A stretch of 64,000 nucleotides of DNA. It comes from Henricia sp. BOLD:AAB3569 (taxonomy: Eukaryota > Echinodermata > Asteroidea > Spinulosida > Echinasteridae). Each line of letters starts with the position of its first letter. The first letter of the stretch is position 1. This document shows positions 32,480 through 42,489 of this stretch, piece after piece. The stretch is from contig JBBELK010000518.1 of the NCBI GenBank assembly GCA_037783545.1, positions 434,001 through 498,000 on the forward strand, in the 5' to 3' direction. The notes beneath the pieces are model-generated. The model did not search any database. It was not told the DNA's origin and saw nothing but the letters and a program-made list of their open reading frames with translations. Both the position numbers and the translations under genes were made by a program.

Positions 32480-33957
32480 AGATGCCGATACAAAGAAATT
32501 AAAGCATAGAGTTAATCTCGATCGCACGTCAATTTACAAAGAAGAAAACGGGCACAATTTTCGCGGCATAAGTTTTCCGGCGCCGATAAGTCAAGTTCCC
32601 AAGATTGAAAAACAAAACAAAACAACCTAAACATTAGGCCTAACGTGTTTGGATACGGCGAAAAGAACGGCATCTACCCGCTGTATACCACCGAAAGCGA
32701 GTCGGGGAAGGTCATTAACCTGATGCTATATTCGGACGGCGATAAAAACCACTACTGCTGGATCAAAAATCTGAACAAACTGTTTTTCAGCGAGACCAAG
32801 CATAAAGAAAAGAAATACTATTGCGTTCGCTGTCTACGACATTTTAGCAGTCAAATGATATTAGACAAACACGAAATTGACTGCTACGGCGTTAGACAAA
32901 GGGCGAGCAGAGTAGTTATGCCGTCTACTGAACTAGACCGATATAATCGTAGAAGTACGAAGACCCAGAAGGGACATTTAAGTATTATGCTTTTTTTATT
33001 TTTAATACGTACGTACGTGATAATAGTACGTACGTACGTGATAATAATAAGTACGTACGTATTATTATCACGTACGTACGTATTATTATCACGTACGTAC
33101 GTGATAACAATACGTACGTACGTGATAATAATACGTACGTACGTGATAATACTACGTACGTACGTGATAATTTATTACGTACGTACGTGATAATACTACG
33201 TACGTACGTGATAATACTACGTACGTACGTAATAATAATACGTACGTACGTGATAATACTACGTACGTACGTGATAATACTACGTACGTACTTAATATTA
33301 TCACGTACGTACGTGATAAATTATCACGTACGTACGTGATAAATTATCACGAACAAACGTAGTATTATCACGTACGTACGTAGTATTATCACGTACGTAC
33401 GTACTATTATCACGTACGTACGTATTAAAAAAATAAAAAAGGAAAATACTTAAATGTCCCCTCTGGGTCTTCGTATAGAAGAGACGTTATAAAATTTAAA
33501 AACACGCAGCATAAATTGGAGGCTCCGTTTGTCATTTACGCAGATTTTGATTCGCTGATCGTGCCGCACCGAGAAAAAGCCGGCAACGCGACGATCAAAA
33601 CGCAAAAACACGCGGCCTGCGGGTGGTCGTACGCGGTAGTATAAGATACGACGGTCATCTCGTGAGTAAAAAAATATTCAGGGGTGAAAACGCGGTCCAA
33701 AAATTGCGAAAAGTAACCGCCATAAAACAAATATAAAAAAAACAACAAATAGACAACAGATGATTTTTACCGAGTCCGACGAAGTAAAATTTAACGGTTC
33801 AAAAAAGTGTTGGATCTGCGAGTATCCAATCGAAAAACAAGTTCCGTACAAATGTACGTGCGAGTTGCCAAAACCGAAGAAAAGACAGAGGAAGGGCAAA
33901 GATGTCGGTTTATGCAAACAATTTCAACAGCCTTACCCAAGCCTTGTTTGATACTAT
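32480..33957 (+). mobile_element. Polinton/Maverick fossil: part of a protein-primed DNA polymerase B, broken
   Basis: Plus-strand reading at 32645-32945 gives YPLYTTESE, a NHYCWIKNLNKLF block and a CVRCLRHFSS..H..C zinc-binding block. After the inserted element, the reading near 33515-33640 gives APFVIYADFDSL, the exonuclease-domain signature of PolB. A further Cys-bearing piece lies at about 33760-33900. This order matches the N-terminal half of Polinton-type polymerases. Several breaks are present, and no capsid or integrase part is seen. A related PolB-bearing virus-like element is possible. Confidence 0.75.
32958..33473. mobile_element. 516-bp TA-flanked element filled with ACGTACGT words
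   Basis: The ends CGAAGACCCAGAAGGGACAT and the complement of CGAAGACCCAGAGGGGACAT pair for about 40 bp. TA flanks both sides (32956-32957, 33474-33475), as in Tc1/mariner-type MITEs. The interior 33003-33425 is an array of TACGTACGTACGTGATAATA-type units in both orientations. It is inserted in the Polinton fossil. Confidence 0.85.
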
Positions 33958-33959
33958 AT

Positions 33960-34197
33960 TGTAGCGTTCTTGCCGGGCGCGAGTCTCGAACACAATACTC
34001 GGAGTCGGACAAAGACCACAAACTCGCTTTCTGACTTGACTTTTGTCGAGCCTTTATTCATCACCTCTTCATGCTTACAACACCAGAACGTAGACTATGC
34101 GTTTCCCGGCGGACGTGTCCCAATCCTCCGGCAGAACGCAGCCACACCGTAGAGTCGTGCTGGCGCCCTCTGCCGGCCTATTGGCACAATTGTTACC
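33960..34197 (-). repeat. 3' LTR of the Gypsy-type fossil
   Basis: Matches 36680-36922. A minus-strand AATAAA lies near 34055. A purine-rich run (GGAGGGGGCAGG on the minus strand) adjoins it inside, as a polypurine tract should. Confidence 0.8.
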
Positions 34198-34338
34198 CTG
34201 CCCCCTCCGAGGACCCTGCTGTCCCCACAGCAGGCAGCGAACGACCGTGACCGCATCCGCCAGGGAAAGGTTTCCTTTACAACAACAACTACAAACAAAA
34301 TGTTCAGTCTATCAGTCTATTGCTCCCTCCAGGGCTGG

Positions 34339-35990
34339 CTAGGCAGCGGTATCTGTTGTACTTCCGTCTGTCAAAACAGCTGTTCCCAAGGTCTGCTTCG
34401 CTTGAAGGACACTTGTCGTGGTCACCACCCAACGGGATCCATCTGGAAAGATGATCTGGGCACCTCGTGGAATGCTAGTTAGCAGCTCATATTCAAGTGG
34501 TATGGGTAATGCAGGGGAGGATGTCTCAGTTGGAGTACTGCCTTCTGCCCATGCCGGGGGAGGGCTCCGTCTGAAGTCGTGAGTCCCCGGCCTGGCTGGA
34601 CTGGTGGGACGATGCCTGCGCTTCTCCTGGGTGTTCCAGGGGTGCCGCAGTACTCCGGTGGTGTCCCCACTGGCCGAGCTGTCCCACGAAGGCTTAGTCG
34701 CAGCATCATGTCTAACGCAGCCTTCGGGTTCCAACGCTGGTGGTGACGTGGAAGGCTGCCGATCCGAGTGGACTGAGCCCCCTGCTCTGATGCATCCCAC
34801 GAACTCCACGGAGTGGTCGCAGTGCTTCAGGTGGAGGTCCCTTGTGTCGGGTAGGCAGAATGCAACGCCACATCCATGGGGGCAAGGGTAGTCCCGCTCC
34901 GGGTGTAGAATCAGGCAAGCTGTCTTTAAGTGTCGCCTCAAGTTGCCGGATCTGGAGAATTCCCTCCCACAATGCATGCAGGCGACATGTCTCTTCCTTT
35001 TCCTGCCCCGCTTAAGTCCCATTGGCCCCGTCACAGCTCCAACTAGAGGCGTCTTCTGTTGTATTCCTTGTGCGGCTTTTGAACGCTGGTCCTTCTTGCG
35101 CCTCCTACGTGGACAATCCCGCCAAAAATGACCAAGCTCGTGGCAACAAAAACACTCTTTCGATCGGTCAGATGACCCAAGCACACAACCGACACTCTCG
35201 CTGCTCGACCTAGCGTCTCTACCCCTTTGTTTCTCCTTGTGTATCTGACACTCCAGAAACGCCTCCATCTCGGTCGCTAGGGTAACTGCCTCAGTCAAGG
35301 TTGTTGCCTTCATTGAAAACACATGGTATTGCAACCGCTCATTGCCAAGTGCACTGCGGAAAGCCTCCACTGCCAAGTCCTCCTGAGCCCGCGTGGGCAA
35401 TGTCGGGTAACACTTCGTCAGATAGAATGTCCAAGGGCACTGATTGACTCGTCGCGACCTCTAGTGCGCGTTGACAGTTGAACCCGGTGCAACAGAATTT
35501 GGGCTAGAGACCCCAAATCGTTGTTCGAAATACTCCAGGACGGTGGAATACTCCTTCCGCGCTTCTGGTGCCATGTCAGCCAGGGCCTCTAGCGCTGAGC
35601 CCTTCAGACGTGAAGCAAGGAATATTGCTTTCTCGGCCTCGCCCCACTGGTTGACTATGGCAACACTCTCGAAGTGGACTAAGTAATCGTCCCATGAAGA
35701 AACTCCATCAAACCTGTCCGGGAGCATCACCGGTCTCCGACTGCCCCATGGAGCCTCAGGTTCGCCAGTTTGATGGGTGGAAACTTCCGACAAGATGCGG
35801 TGTGCAAAATGTACCTTCCCATTGTCTGGCTTAGAATCCTGTTTTGAATACGTGGTCCGGGGCTGCTCCGACCCTTCCGGCGGTTCCGTCCGGTAATGTA
35901 CATCCGCGGTGTGCTTGTGAACTCGGGGCGGTTCCAGGAAGGAACCTGCGCCCAAGTCACGAGCACCAGCTTCGCGTAAATGTTCCAAGT
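34339..35990 (-). other. Gag region of the Gypsy-type fossil
   Basis: Minus-strand reading shows a gag-like core (a RFDGVSSWDDYLVHFESVA block and the LASRLKGSALEALADM block) near 35500-35760. A CCHC knuckle CFCCHELGHFWRDC lies near 35135-35175. Then a C2H2-type finger (CMHCGREFSRSGNLRRHLKT) lies near 34920-34985, with a further Cys/His block beyond. A C2H2 finger after the CCHC knuckle is unusual for Gag. Broken; described as a fossil. Confidence 0.65.
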
Positions 35991-36545
35991 GATCGCGGTG
36001 TTCTGGTCGGTACTGTACATCCGTGGCGCGCGCGTCAGTGGCGGTTCCGGATAGGGACCTGCGCCCAAGTCACGAGCGCCTGCCTCGCGGGAATGTTCCG
36101 TGATGTCGCGGTATTCCGGTCGGTACTGTATTTCCGCAGCGTGCGCGTGATGAACGACTAGGGGCGGTTCCTTCTGGTAATGTACATCCGCGGCGTGTTG
36201 GTGAACTCGGGGCGGTTCCAGAAAGAAACCTGCGCCCAAGTAACGAGCACCAGCTTCGCGTGAATGCTCCAGCCGCTCCGGTGATTCCCTCCAGTACAGC
36301 ATGTCGGCCGCGCGCGAGTGCTCCGGCAAATCCGGTTGCTCCGGCAGTTCCGACTGGTACCGCGCGTCAGCCACGTACACGCGCACCTCCGGGCTGCTCC
36401 ACAATTTCTGGTTCAAGCATCCTGCCACAATTTCTTTGTCCTTCTGTAATTTCTCCTGGGCTTTCGCCAAAAGGGGACAGTAAATCATCAACTGTAACAA
36501 AAAGACTACCGTTGGAATGGCTAGGTTGACCATCGGGGGACCCAC
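35850..36545 (-). repeat. Leader/N-terminal region with about 100-200-bp internal repeats
   Basis: The motif EHSREAGAR.LGAG..EPP recurs three to four times on the minus strand (near 35950, 36060, 36215). The nucleotide words CCAAGTCACGAGC and GGGGCGGTTCC repeat with it. This is a tandem expansion within the fossil. Confidence 0.6.
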
Positions 36546-36679
36546 CGTCCCCGGCCACGCCCCCTCCGCATGGCGAAACGAGTTGCATGCTTACTTGACC
36601 TCGTGCAGTCATTTCTGTCCGCAAAAAGCTCGAAGTTTCTCCCTCTTTTCCGCTCGTATCGTGCCGCCGCTGCCACCAG

Positions 36680-36922
36680 TGTAGCGTTCTTGCCGAACAC
36701 AATACTCGGAGTCGGACAAAGACCACAAACTCGCTTTCTGACTTGACTTTTGACGAGCCTTTATTCATCACCTCTTCATGCTTACAAGTACAACACCAGA
36801 ACGTAGACTATGCATTTCCCGGCGGACGTACGTACGTACGTGTCCCAATCCACCGGCAGAACGCAGTCACACCGTAGAGTCGTGCTGGCGCCCTCTGCCG
36901 GCCGATTGGCACAATCGTTACA
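36680..36922 (-). repeat. 5' LTR of the Gypsy-type fossil
   Basis: Partner of 33960-34197. Contains a small extra run of CGTA repeats near 36829 and a GCGCCCTCTGCCGG word also present in the other LTR. A primer-binding-like CTGGTGGCAGC (minus strand) adjoins it. Confidence 0.8.
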
Positions 36923-36924
36923 AT

Positions 36925-37200
36925 ATGCTCAATTATTGGTTTTCTTTCGGTGAATGTGCATATCCAAATATTGGTTAAAAGATAATTATCCAACGATTGG
37001 GTAAATGTGCATGGCCAATTGTTGCTTAAATTCAATCATCCAAGGTTTGGGTGAATGTCTATGGCCAATTATTGTTGGTTAAATCCAATCACCAAATGTT
37101 TGGGTAAATGTGCATGGCCAATACATGAAATTGTTGGTTCAATTCAATTATCCAAGGTTTGGGTGAGCTTACATAGCCAATTGTTGGTTACCTTTTCACT
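36925..37200. repeat. Degenerate tandem repeat, unit about 65-70 bp, with inverted relative at 41960-42260
   Basis: Four units of GGTTAAATTCAATCATCCAA..GGGT.AATGTGCATGGCC. The reverse complement of about 42095-42200 (GTTGGTTAAAAGCTAATTATC-like) matches unit 1. The two sets face each other across the SINE/Harbinger region. Confidence 0.65.
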
Positions 37201-37469
37201 AACTGGTGTTCTCCCCTCCCCAACTTGTCCCGATAATTAGGCACAAGGAAAAGCTAAACGTTGGGCATCTGCTGACCAATGATTGGTGTTTTCACATTGT
37301 AATCAATGATACATTTTTTCCTGTTTTTTATATGTATTAACGCCTATTCAATATTTATACACACTATAATCCGTTCGTGGTGAAACGGCAGTGCAAATGT
37401 CATTTTCCTCATAATCGGAAAGTTTCTTACATTACCCCTTAAAGAGTACGTACATGTATGCTCCAACAG
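37201..37469. other. AT-rich noncoding gap
   Basis: No gene seen. Ends with TATGCTCCAACAG (37457-37469), the left target duplication of the next SINE. Confidence 0.5.
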
Positions 37470-38450
37470 TTGTTGTTGTTGTTGTTGTTGTTGTTGTTAA
37501 TTTTATGGCATCTTCGGCAACTAAGGCCCTTTATGCCATTAACTATACGGTTTTAGCTTTAACTATACTTTATTATCAACTTGAGATGACGAGGAATAAG
37601 TGGGAGGAAAACCCCTAGAGAAATCCCCAGGGGAAAACCCACGCGGTCAAGTAGGGACTGCAAACCCAATCCACATACACGCCCCGGATTCGAACCCGGG
37701 ACGTCAGAGGTGAAAGGCTTTTTATAAAATGTTTTATTCGTCCGAATAAAACACGCAAGCCAGGTCAAGTCCAGTCCAATGTCGATTCCGTTTATACCAG
37801 TTCCTCCATCATTGTCGTTGCCAGTCCAGGTCATTATCCACTATCATCACCAGTCCAGGTCGAGCCAACATCAAGACCGCAGACACGGATCCAATCGGCA
37901 TTCCCAGTGACGTACGTACTGGTCACTCCGTCATTGAGCAACGTTCCAGGACATCACACGGGATTCCGCAAAACAACTCCTCCAAACTACCTATGTGCAA
38001 GGGTAGTCCTTTGGAAAGCGATCATCACAGGCTTTTTATAAAATGTTTTGTTCGTTCGAATAAAACACGCATGCCAGGTCAAGTCCAGTCCAATGTCGAT
38101 TCCGTTGATACCAGTTCCTCCATCATTGTCGTTGCCAGTCCAGGTCATTATCCACTATCACCAGTCCAGGTCGAGCCATCATCAAGACCGCAGACACGGA
38201 TCAAATCGTGTTCCAAAATTGTACCGGCGTTCCCGGTGACGTACGTACTGGTCACTCCGTCATTGAGCAACGTTCCAGGACATCACACGGGATTCCGCAA
38301 AACAACTCCTCCAAACCACCTATGTGCAAGGGTATAGTCCTTTGGGAAGCGGTCATCACAGGCAGGCCAGCAGAAAGAACCACAATGCCAACCCGAAGCG
38401 GTCATCACAGGCAGGCCAGCAGAAAGAACCACTACGCCAACCCGACCGCC
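37470..38450 (-). mobile_element. SINE composite 1: SINE whose tRNA head is split by a two-unit satellite
   Basis: Minus strand. The (GTT)n tail lies at 37470-37497, the body to 37718, with B box GGTTCGAATCC. About 700 bp of satellite and short repeats follow, then the outer head (GGCGGTCGGGTTGGCGTA on the minus strand, 38433-38450). TATGCTCCAACAG flanks both ends (37457-37469, 38452-38464). The undisturbed form of this SINE is at 60883-61166, where the two head parts are contiguous. Confidence 0.8.
37719..38420. repeat. Satellite of about 315-330 bp units (two) plus about 46-bp units
   Basis: Units start TTTTTATAAAATGTTTTATT, contain the hairpin TTTTATTCGTCCGAATAAAA, AGTCCAGGTC words and GACGTACGTACT, and end ATCACAGGC. 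Two short units (GGTCATCACAGGCAGGCCAG start) follow and end in a copy of the SINE outer head. Confidence 0.8.
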
Positions 38451-38464
38451 CTATGCTCCAACAG

Positions 38465-38501
<37 letters not shown>

Positions 38502-39500
38502 ATATTTTATGGCATCTTCGGAAACTAAGGCCCTTGATGCCATCAACTATACGGTTTTAGCTTTAACTATACTATATTATATTATCAACTTGAGATGACG
38601 AAGAAGGAGTTGCAGTTTTAGAAGTGGGAGGAAAACCCCCAGAGAAATGCCCCAGGGGAAAACCCACGCGGTCAAGTAGGGACTGCAAACCCAATCCACA
38701 TACACGCCCCGGATTCGAACCCGGGACGACGCCAGAGGTGAAAGGCTTTTTATAAAATGTTTTATTCGTCCGAATAAAACACGCAAGCCAGGTCAGTCCA
38801 ATCCAATGTCGATTCCGTTTATACCAGTTCCTCCATCATTGTCGTTGCCAGTCCAGGTCATTATCCACTATCATCACCAGTCCAGGTCGAGCCAACATCA
38901 AGACCGCAGACACGGATCCAATCGTGTTCCAAAATTGTACCGGCGTTCCCAGTGACGTACGTACTTGTCACTCCATCATTAAGCAACGTTCCAGGACATC
39001 ACGGGATTCCGCGAAAAACTCCTCCAAACCACCTATGTGCAAGGGTATAGTCCTTTGGAAAGCAGTCATCACAGGCTTTTTATAAAATGTTTAATTCGTC
39101 CGAATAAAACACGCAAGCCAGGTCAAGTCCAGTCCAATGTCGCGATTCCATTTATAACCAGTTCCTCCGTCATTGTCGTTGCCAGTCCAGGTCAATATCC
39201 ACTATCATCACCAGTCCAGGTCGAGCCAACATCAAGACCGCAGACACGGATCCAATCGTGTTCCAAAATTGTACCGGCGTTCCCGGTGACGTACGTACTG
39301 GTCACTCCGTCATTATGCAACGTTCCAGGACATCACACGGGATTCCGCAAAACATCTCCTCCAAACCACCTATGTGCAAGGGTAGTCCTTTGGAAAGCGG
39401 TCATCACAGGCAGGCCAGCAGAAAGAACCACTACGCCAACCCGAAGCGGTCATCACAGGCAGGCCAGCAGAAAGAACCGCTATACGCCAACCCGACTGCC
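38465..39500 (-). mobile_element. SINE composite 2
   Basis: Same layout: (GTT)n tail 38465-38501, body to 38746, two satellite units 38747-39410, short units to the outer head at 39500. Shares the boundary word TGCTCCAACAG with composite 1, so the units form a tandem. Confidence 0.75.
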
Positions 39501-39794
39501 CCTGCTCCAACAGAACAACCAGGGGCCTGTTTCACTAAACACTAAGATGCGTCTTGAGCATCCTTAAGTCCGGTTATAGAACTTAGTGTAAGATGCATCT
39601 TAGCGGGAGTTTCACAAATACCACTAAGACGCATACGGCACTTAGTACCCATCTCACTAAGTTGCATACAGGTCTTAGCCTACGTCTCGTCGAGACGAGA
39701 CTTAGGAACTGTTCTTAGTGTGAATTGTCATGTGATCAATTTTGCGCCAAATTTAAAAGTTGTTGTTTACTAAAATAAATCAGTGTGTTACTCG

Positions 39795-40279
39795 ATGATG
39801 GCCGATCTGCAAATATTGCTGGGCGATCGGGTGGCCAGAGGACTTCGTCGAGAGCGAGTTTTTCGCGACAGGCAAAACCCTTTAGATAAATACAATGAAG
39901 ATGAAATGTACGAGCGGTATAGGTTTACGAGAAGAGGTGTAATGCAAATTTTAGACATCTTGGCTCCGCAATTGGATCGGCAAACATCCAGAAGTCATGC
40001 CATCGATGGGCGGATTCAAGTATTTACGGCGCTGAAATTCTACGCGTGTGGCACCGTTCACAACAACCATGGTGACCATCACGGCATCAGCAAGGCCAGC
40101 GCAAGCAGGATTGTCCGCCGGGTGAACAGTATTCTTGTGCGGATGAAAGACGACATCATTTCATTTCCAACAACCCCAGCTGAAGTTGCGGCCACTCAAG
40201 CTGACTTCTACGCTGTAAGCGGTATGCCCCGGGTTGTGAGTGCCGTGGATTGCACTCACGTTTTGTTGAGGGGTGCAAA
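39795..40279 (+). pseudogene. Harbinger transposase (HARBI1-like), first exon only
   Basis: About 162 residues from the first of two adjacent ATGs (MMADLQILLGDRVARGL). It has the helix-rich N-terminal region typical of HARBI1-like transposases and ends in VSAVDCTHVLL, which carries the first catalytic Asp of the DDE triad. A GTAAGT donor follows (40280), so the ORF stop just after it is intronic. About half the family's usual length of roughly 350 residues; the exons for the remaining DDE residues are lost, so it cannot act alone. Confidence 0.8.
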
Positions 40280-40718
40280 GTAAGTCTATTTCATTTGATA
40301 TCATTACAAAATTTAAAGCATACAATAAAGTTCCACAAGATAGCAGGAATGCGGTTTGTCACACGTTAGGATAATCTATGATGAAAGGGTACAGTGGGGT
40401 AAAATATATTAACCGTGCATATGAACAAAAAAGTTGAATACACTGTAAATCTGTTTCGTAAAAAAACATATAAACAAAAAAATATATAACATATAAACCA
40501 ACAAACTTGTTGTGTAAAAAATATTCAACTTAATGTGTAATTTTTGTTTCAGAAGTTAGGCCTATGTAAAGTTTGTGAACACATTTTTTACGCAACTTGT
40601 GTAGTTTTTTTTAATGTAGCTTGTTTAGCTTTTTTATGCAGCTTGTGTAACTTTTTATGCACCTTATTTAACTTTTTACGCAACTTGTGTAAATTTATGT
40701 AACTTGTTTGTAGTTTTT
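40280..40718. other. Intron remnant of the Harbinger gene with short AACTTGTGTA repeats
   Basis: AT-rich; degenerate iterations of CAACTTGTGTAACTTTTTAT from about 40590 to 40710. No downstream exon before composite unit 3. Confidence 0.6.
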
Positions 40719-41739
40719 AAGGCCCTTGATGCCATCAACTATACGGTTTTAGCTTTAACTATACTATATTATATTATCAACTTGAGATGACGAAGAAGGA
40801 GTTGCAGTTTTAGAAGTGGGAGGAAAACCCCCAGAGAAATGCCCCAGGGGAAAACCCACGCGGTCAAGTAGGGACTGCAAACCCAATCCACATACACGCC
40901 CCGGATTCGAACCCGGGACGACGCCAGAGGTGAAAGGCTTTTTATAAAATGTTTTATTCGTCCGAATAAAACACGCAAGCCAGGTCAGTCCAATCCAATG
41001 TCGATTCCGTTTATACCAGTTCCTCCATCATTGTCGTTGCCAGTCCAGGTCATTATCCACTATCATCACCAGTCCAGGTCGAGCCAACATCAAGACCGCA
41101 GACACGGATCCAATCGTGTTCCAAAATTGTACCGGCGTTCCCAGTGACGTACGTACTTGTCACTCCATCATTGAGCAACGTTCCAGGACATCACGGGATT
41201 CCGCGAAAAACTCCTCCAAACCACCTATGTGCAAGGGTATAGTCCTTTGGAAAGCAGTCATCACAGGCTTTTTATAAAATGTTTAATTCGTCCGAATAAA
41301 ACACGCAAGCCAGGTCAAGTCCAGTCCAATGTCGCGATTCCATTTATAACCAGTTCCTCCGTCATTGTCGTTGCCAGTCCAGGTCAATATCCACTATCAT
41401 CACCAGTCCAGGTCGAGCCAACATCAAGACCGCAGACACGGATCCAATCGTGTTCCAAAATTGTACCGGCGTTCCCGGTGACGTACGTACTGGTCACTCC
41501 GTCATTATGCAACGTTCCAGGACATCACACGGGATTCCGCAAAACAACTCCTCCAAACCACCTATGTGCAAGGGTAGTCCTTTGGAAAGCGGTCATCACA
41601 GGCAGGCCAGCAGAAAGAACCACTACGCCAACCCGAAGCGGTCATCACAGGCAGGCCAGCAGAAAGAACCACTACGCCAACCCGAAGCGGTCATCACAGG
41701 CAGGCCAGCAGAAAGAACCGCTACGCCAACCCGACTGCC
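40719..41739 (-). mobile_element. SINE composite 3, near-identical to composite 2
   Basis: 40719-41757 repeats 38527-39521 with only a few differences plus one extra 46-bp unit. It lacks the (GTT)n tail, so the duplicate starts inside the SINE body. It also explains the loss of the Harbinger 3' end. Confidence 0.85.
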
Positions 41740-41759
41740 CCTGCTCCAACAGAACAACC

Positions 41760-42480
41760 AGGACAGATAGTCTAGTCACAAGTACAACGCAGTGCTACGG
41801 TTTGTGTGTGAAACGTTGAGAAACGTTAAGAAATGCCTGTAGCCTATCAAGTTGCTGGATTTTCGCGCATGCTCATTTAGCCTTATTTTTTAACACCAGT
41901 AAAATTTACACCAAGATATTGAATAGGATATAAAAATCAGAATATACTCTGGAACAACTCCATCATGAGAAGTGTGGAAAGAACTCGTACATAAATATGC
42001 GCTCCTAAACATTTTTTTTCAACAGCCTTCTGGTCAAATAGTCGAGCATATTTGGCCCGAGAAACCAAACATGTTGGGCATATACGAAAATATTTCTGTT
42101 TTATGTTGAATTTCACCAACAGTTGGCTGAGCACATTTACCCAAACGTTGGATAATTAGCTTTTAACCAACGATTAGATATGCACATATCTACCCAAACA
42201 TTGGCTTCTAGAATTTAACCAACAATAATTGTACAATACCATGCACCCAAGGCTATTTTGCGCCCCAAAGATGGGCATGTTGATATTTGAACCAAGTTGG
42301 GTAAAAATTGGTAGAATGCGCCCTGCTTTGTGTTGACAATTCCCCAATAACTGGAGATAAATGTCATGAGTGTATAATTTGCTCAGCGTTTTAATACTTT
42401 CAGCACACGGTATAACTAGTGCCCAATAAATGGACACTCTTTGACCAACGTATAACTTGGGATGAAAGAAAAATCGTAAG
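41760..42480. repeat. Noncoding stretch with AACCAACG-type repeats, partly inverted copy of 36925-37200
   Basis: Words ACCAACGATT, CCCAAACGTTGG and CCCAAACATTGG recur. No gene seen. Confidence 0.5.
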
Positions 42481-42489
42481 GGCCGTATA

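Larger units (their letters stand above)
33960..36922 (-). mobile_element. Short Gypsy-type LTR retrotransposon fossil (gag only)
   Basis: Two LTRs of about 240 bp (33960-34197 and 36680-36922) start TGTA and end TACA-like on the plus strand; ATAT flanks both sides as a 4-bp target duplication. The minus-strand interior holds Gag; no reverse transcriptase or integrase is left. The LTRs are close but not identical, with several small differences, so the insertion is moderately old. Several breaks. Confidence 0.8.
39522..40718 (+). mobile_element. PIF/Harbinger DNA transposon, 3'-truncated
   Basis: The left TIR starts GGGGCCTGTTTCACTAAACA, a typical Harbinger end, then iterates ACTAAGACGCAT-type words to about 39720. 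The sequence CAACCAGG around the insertion is uninterrupted at 41753 (empty site). The first transposase exon follows. The right end is missing because composite unit 3 starts at 40719. Confidence 0.8.

Noticed and set aside
33760-33951. Independent small zinc-binding host gene
   Set aside because: Position and Cys pattern fit a downstream part of the Polinton polymerase fossil.
38208-38528. ORF ending in a poly-Cys run
   Set aside because: The Cys run is the (TTG)n SINE tail read in one frame.
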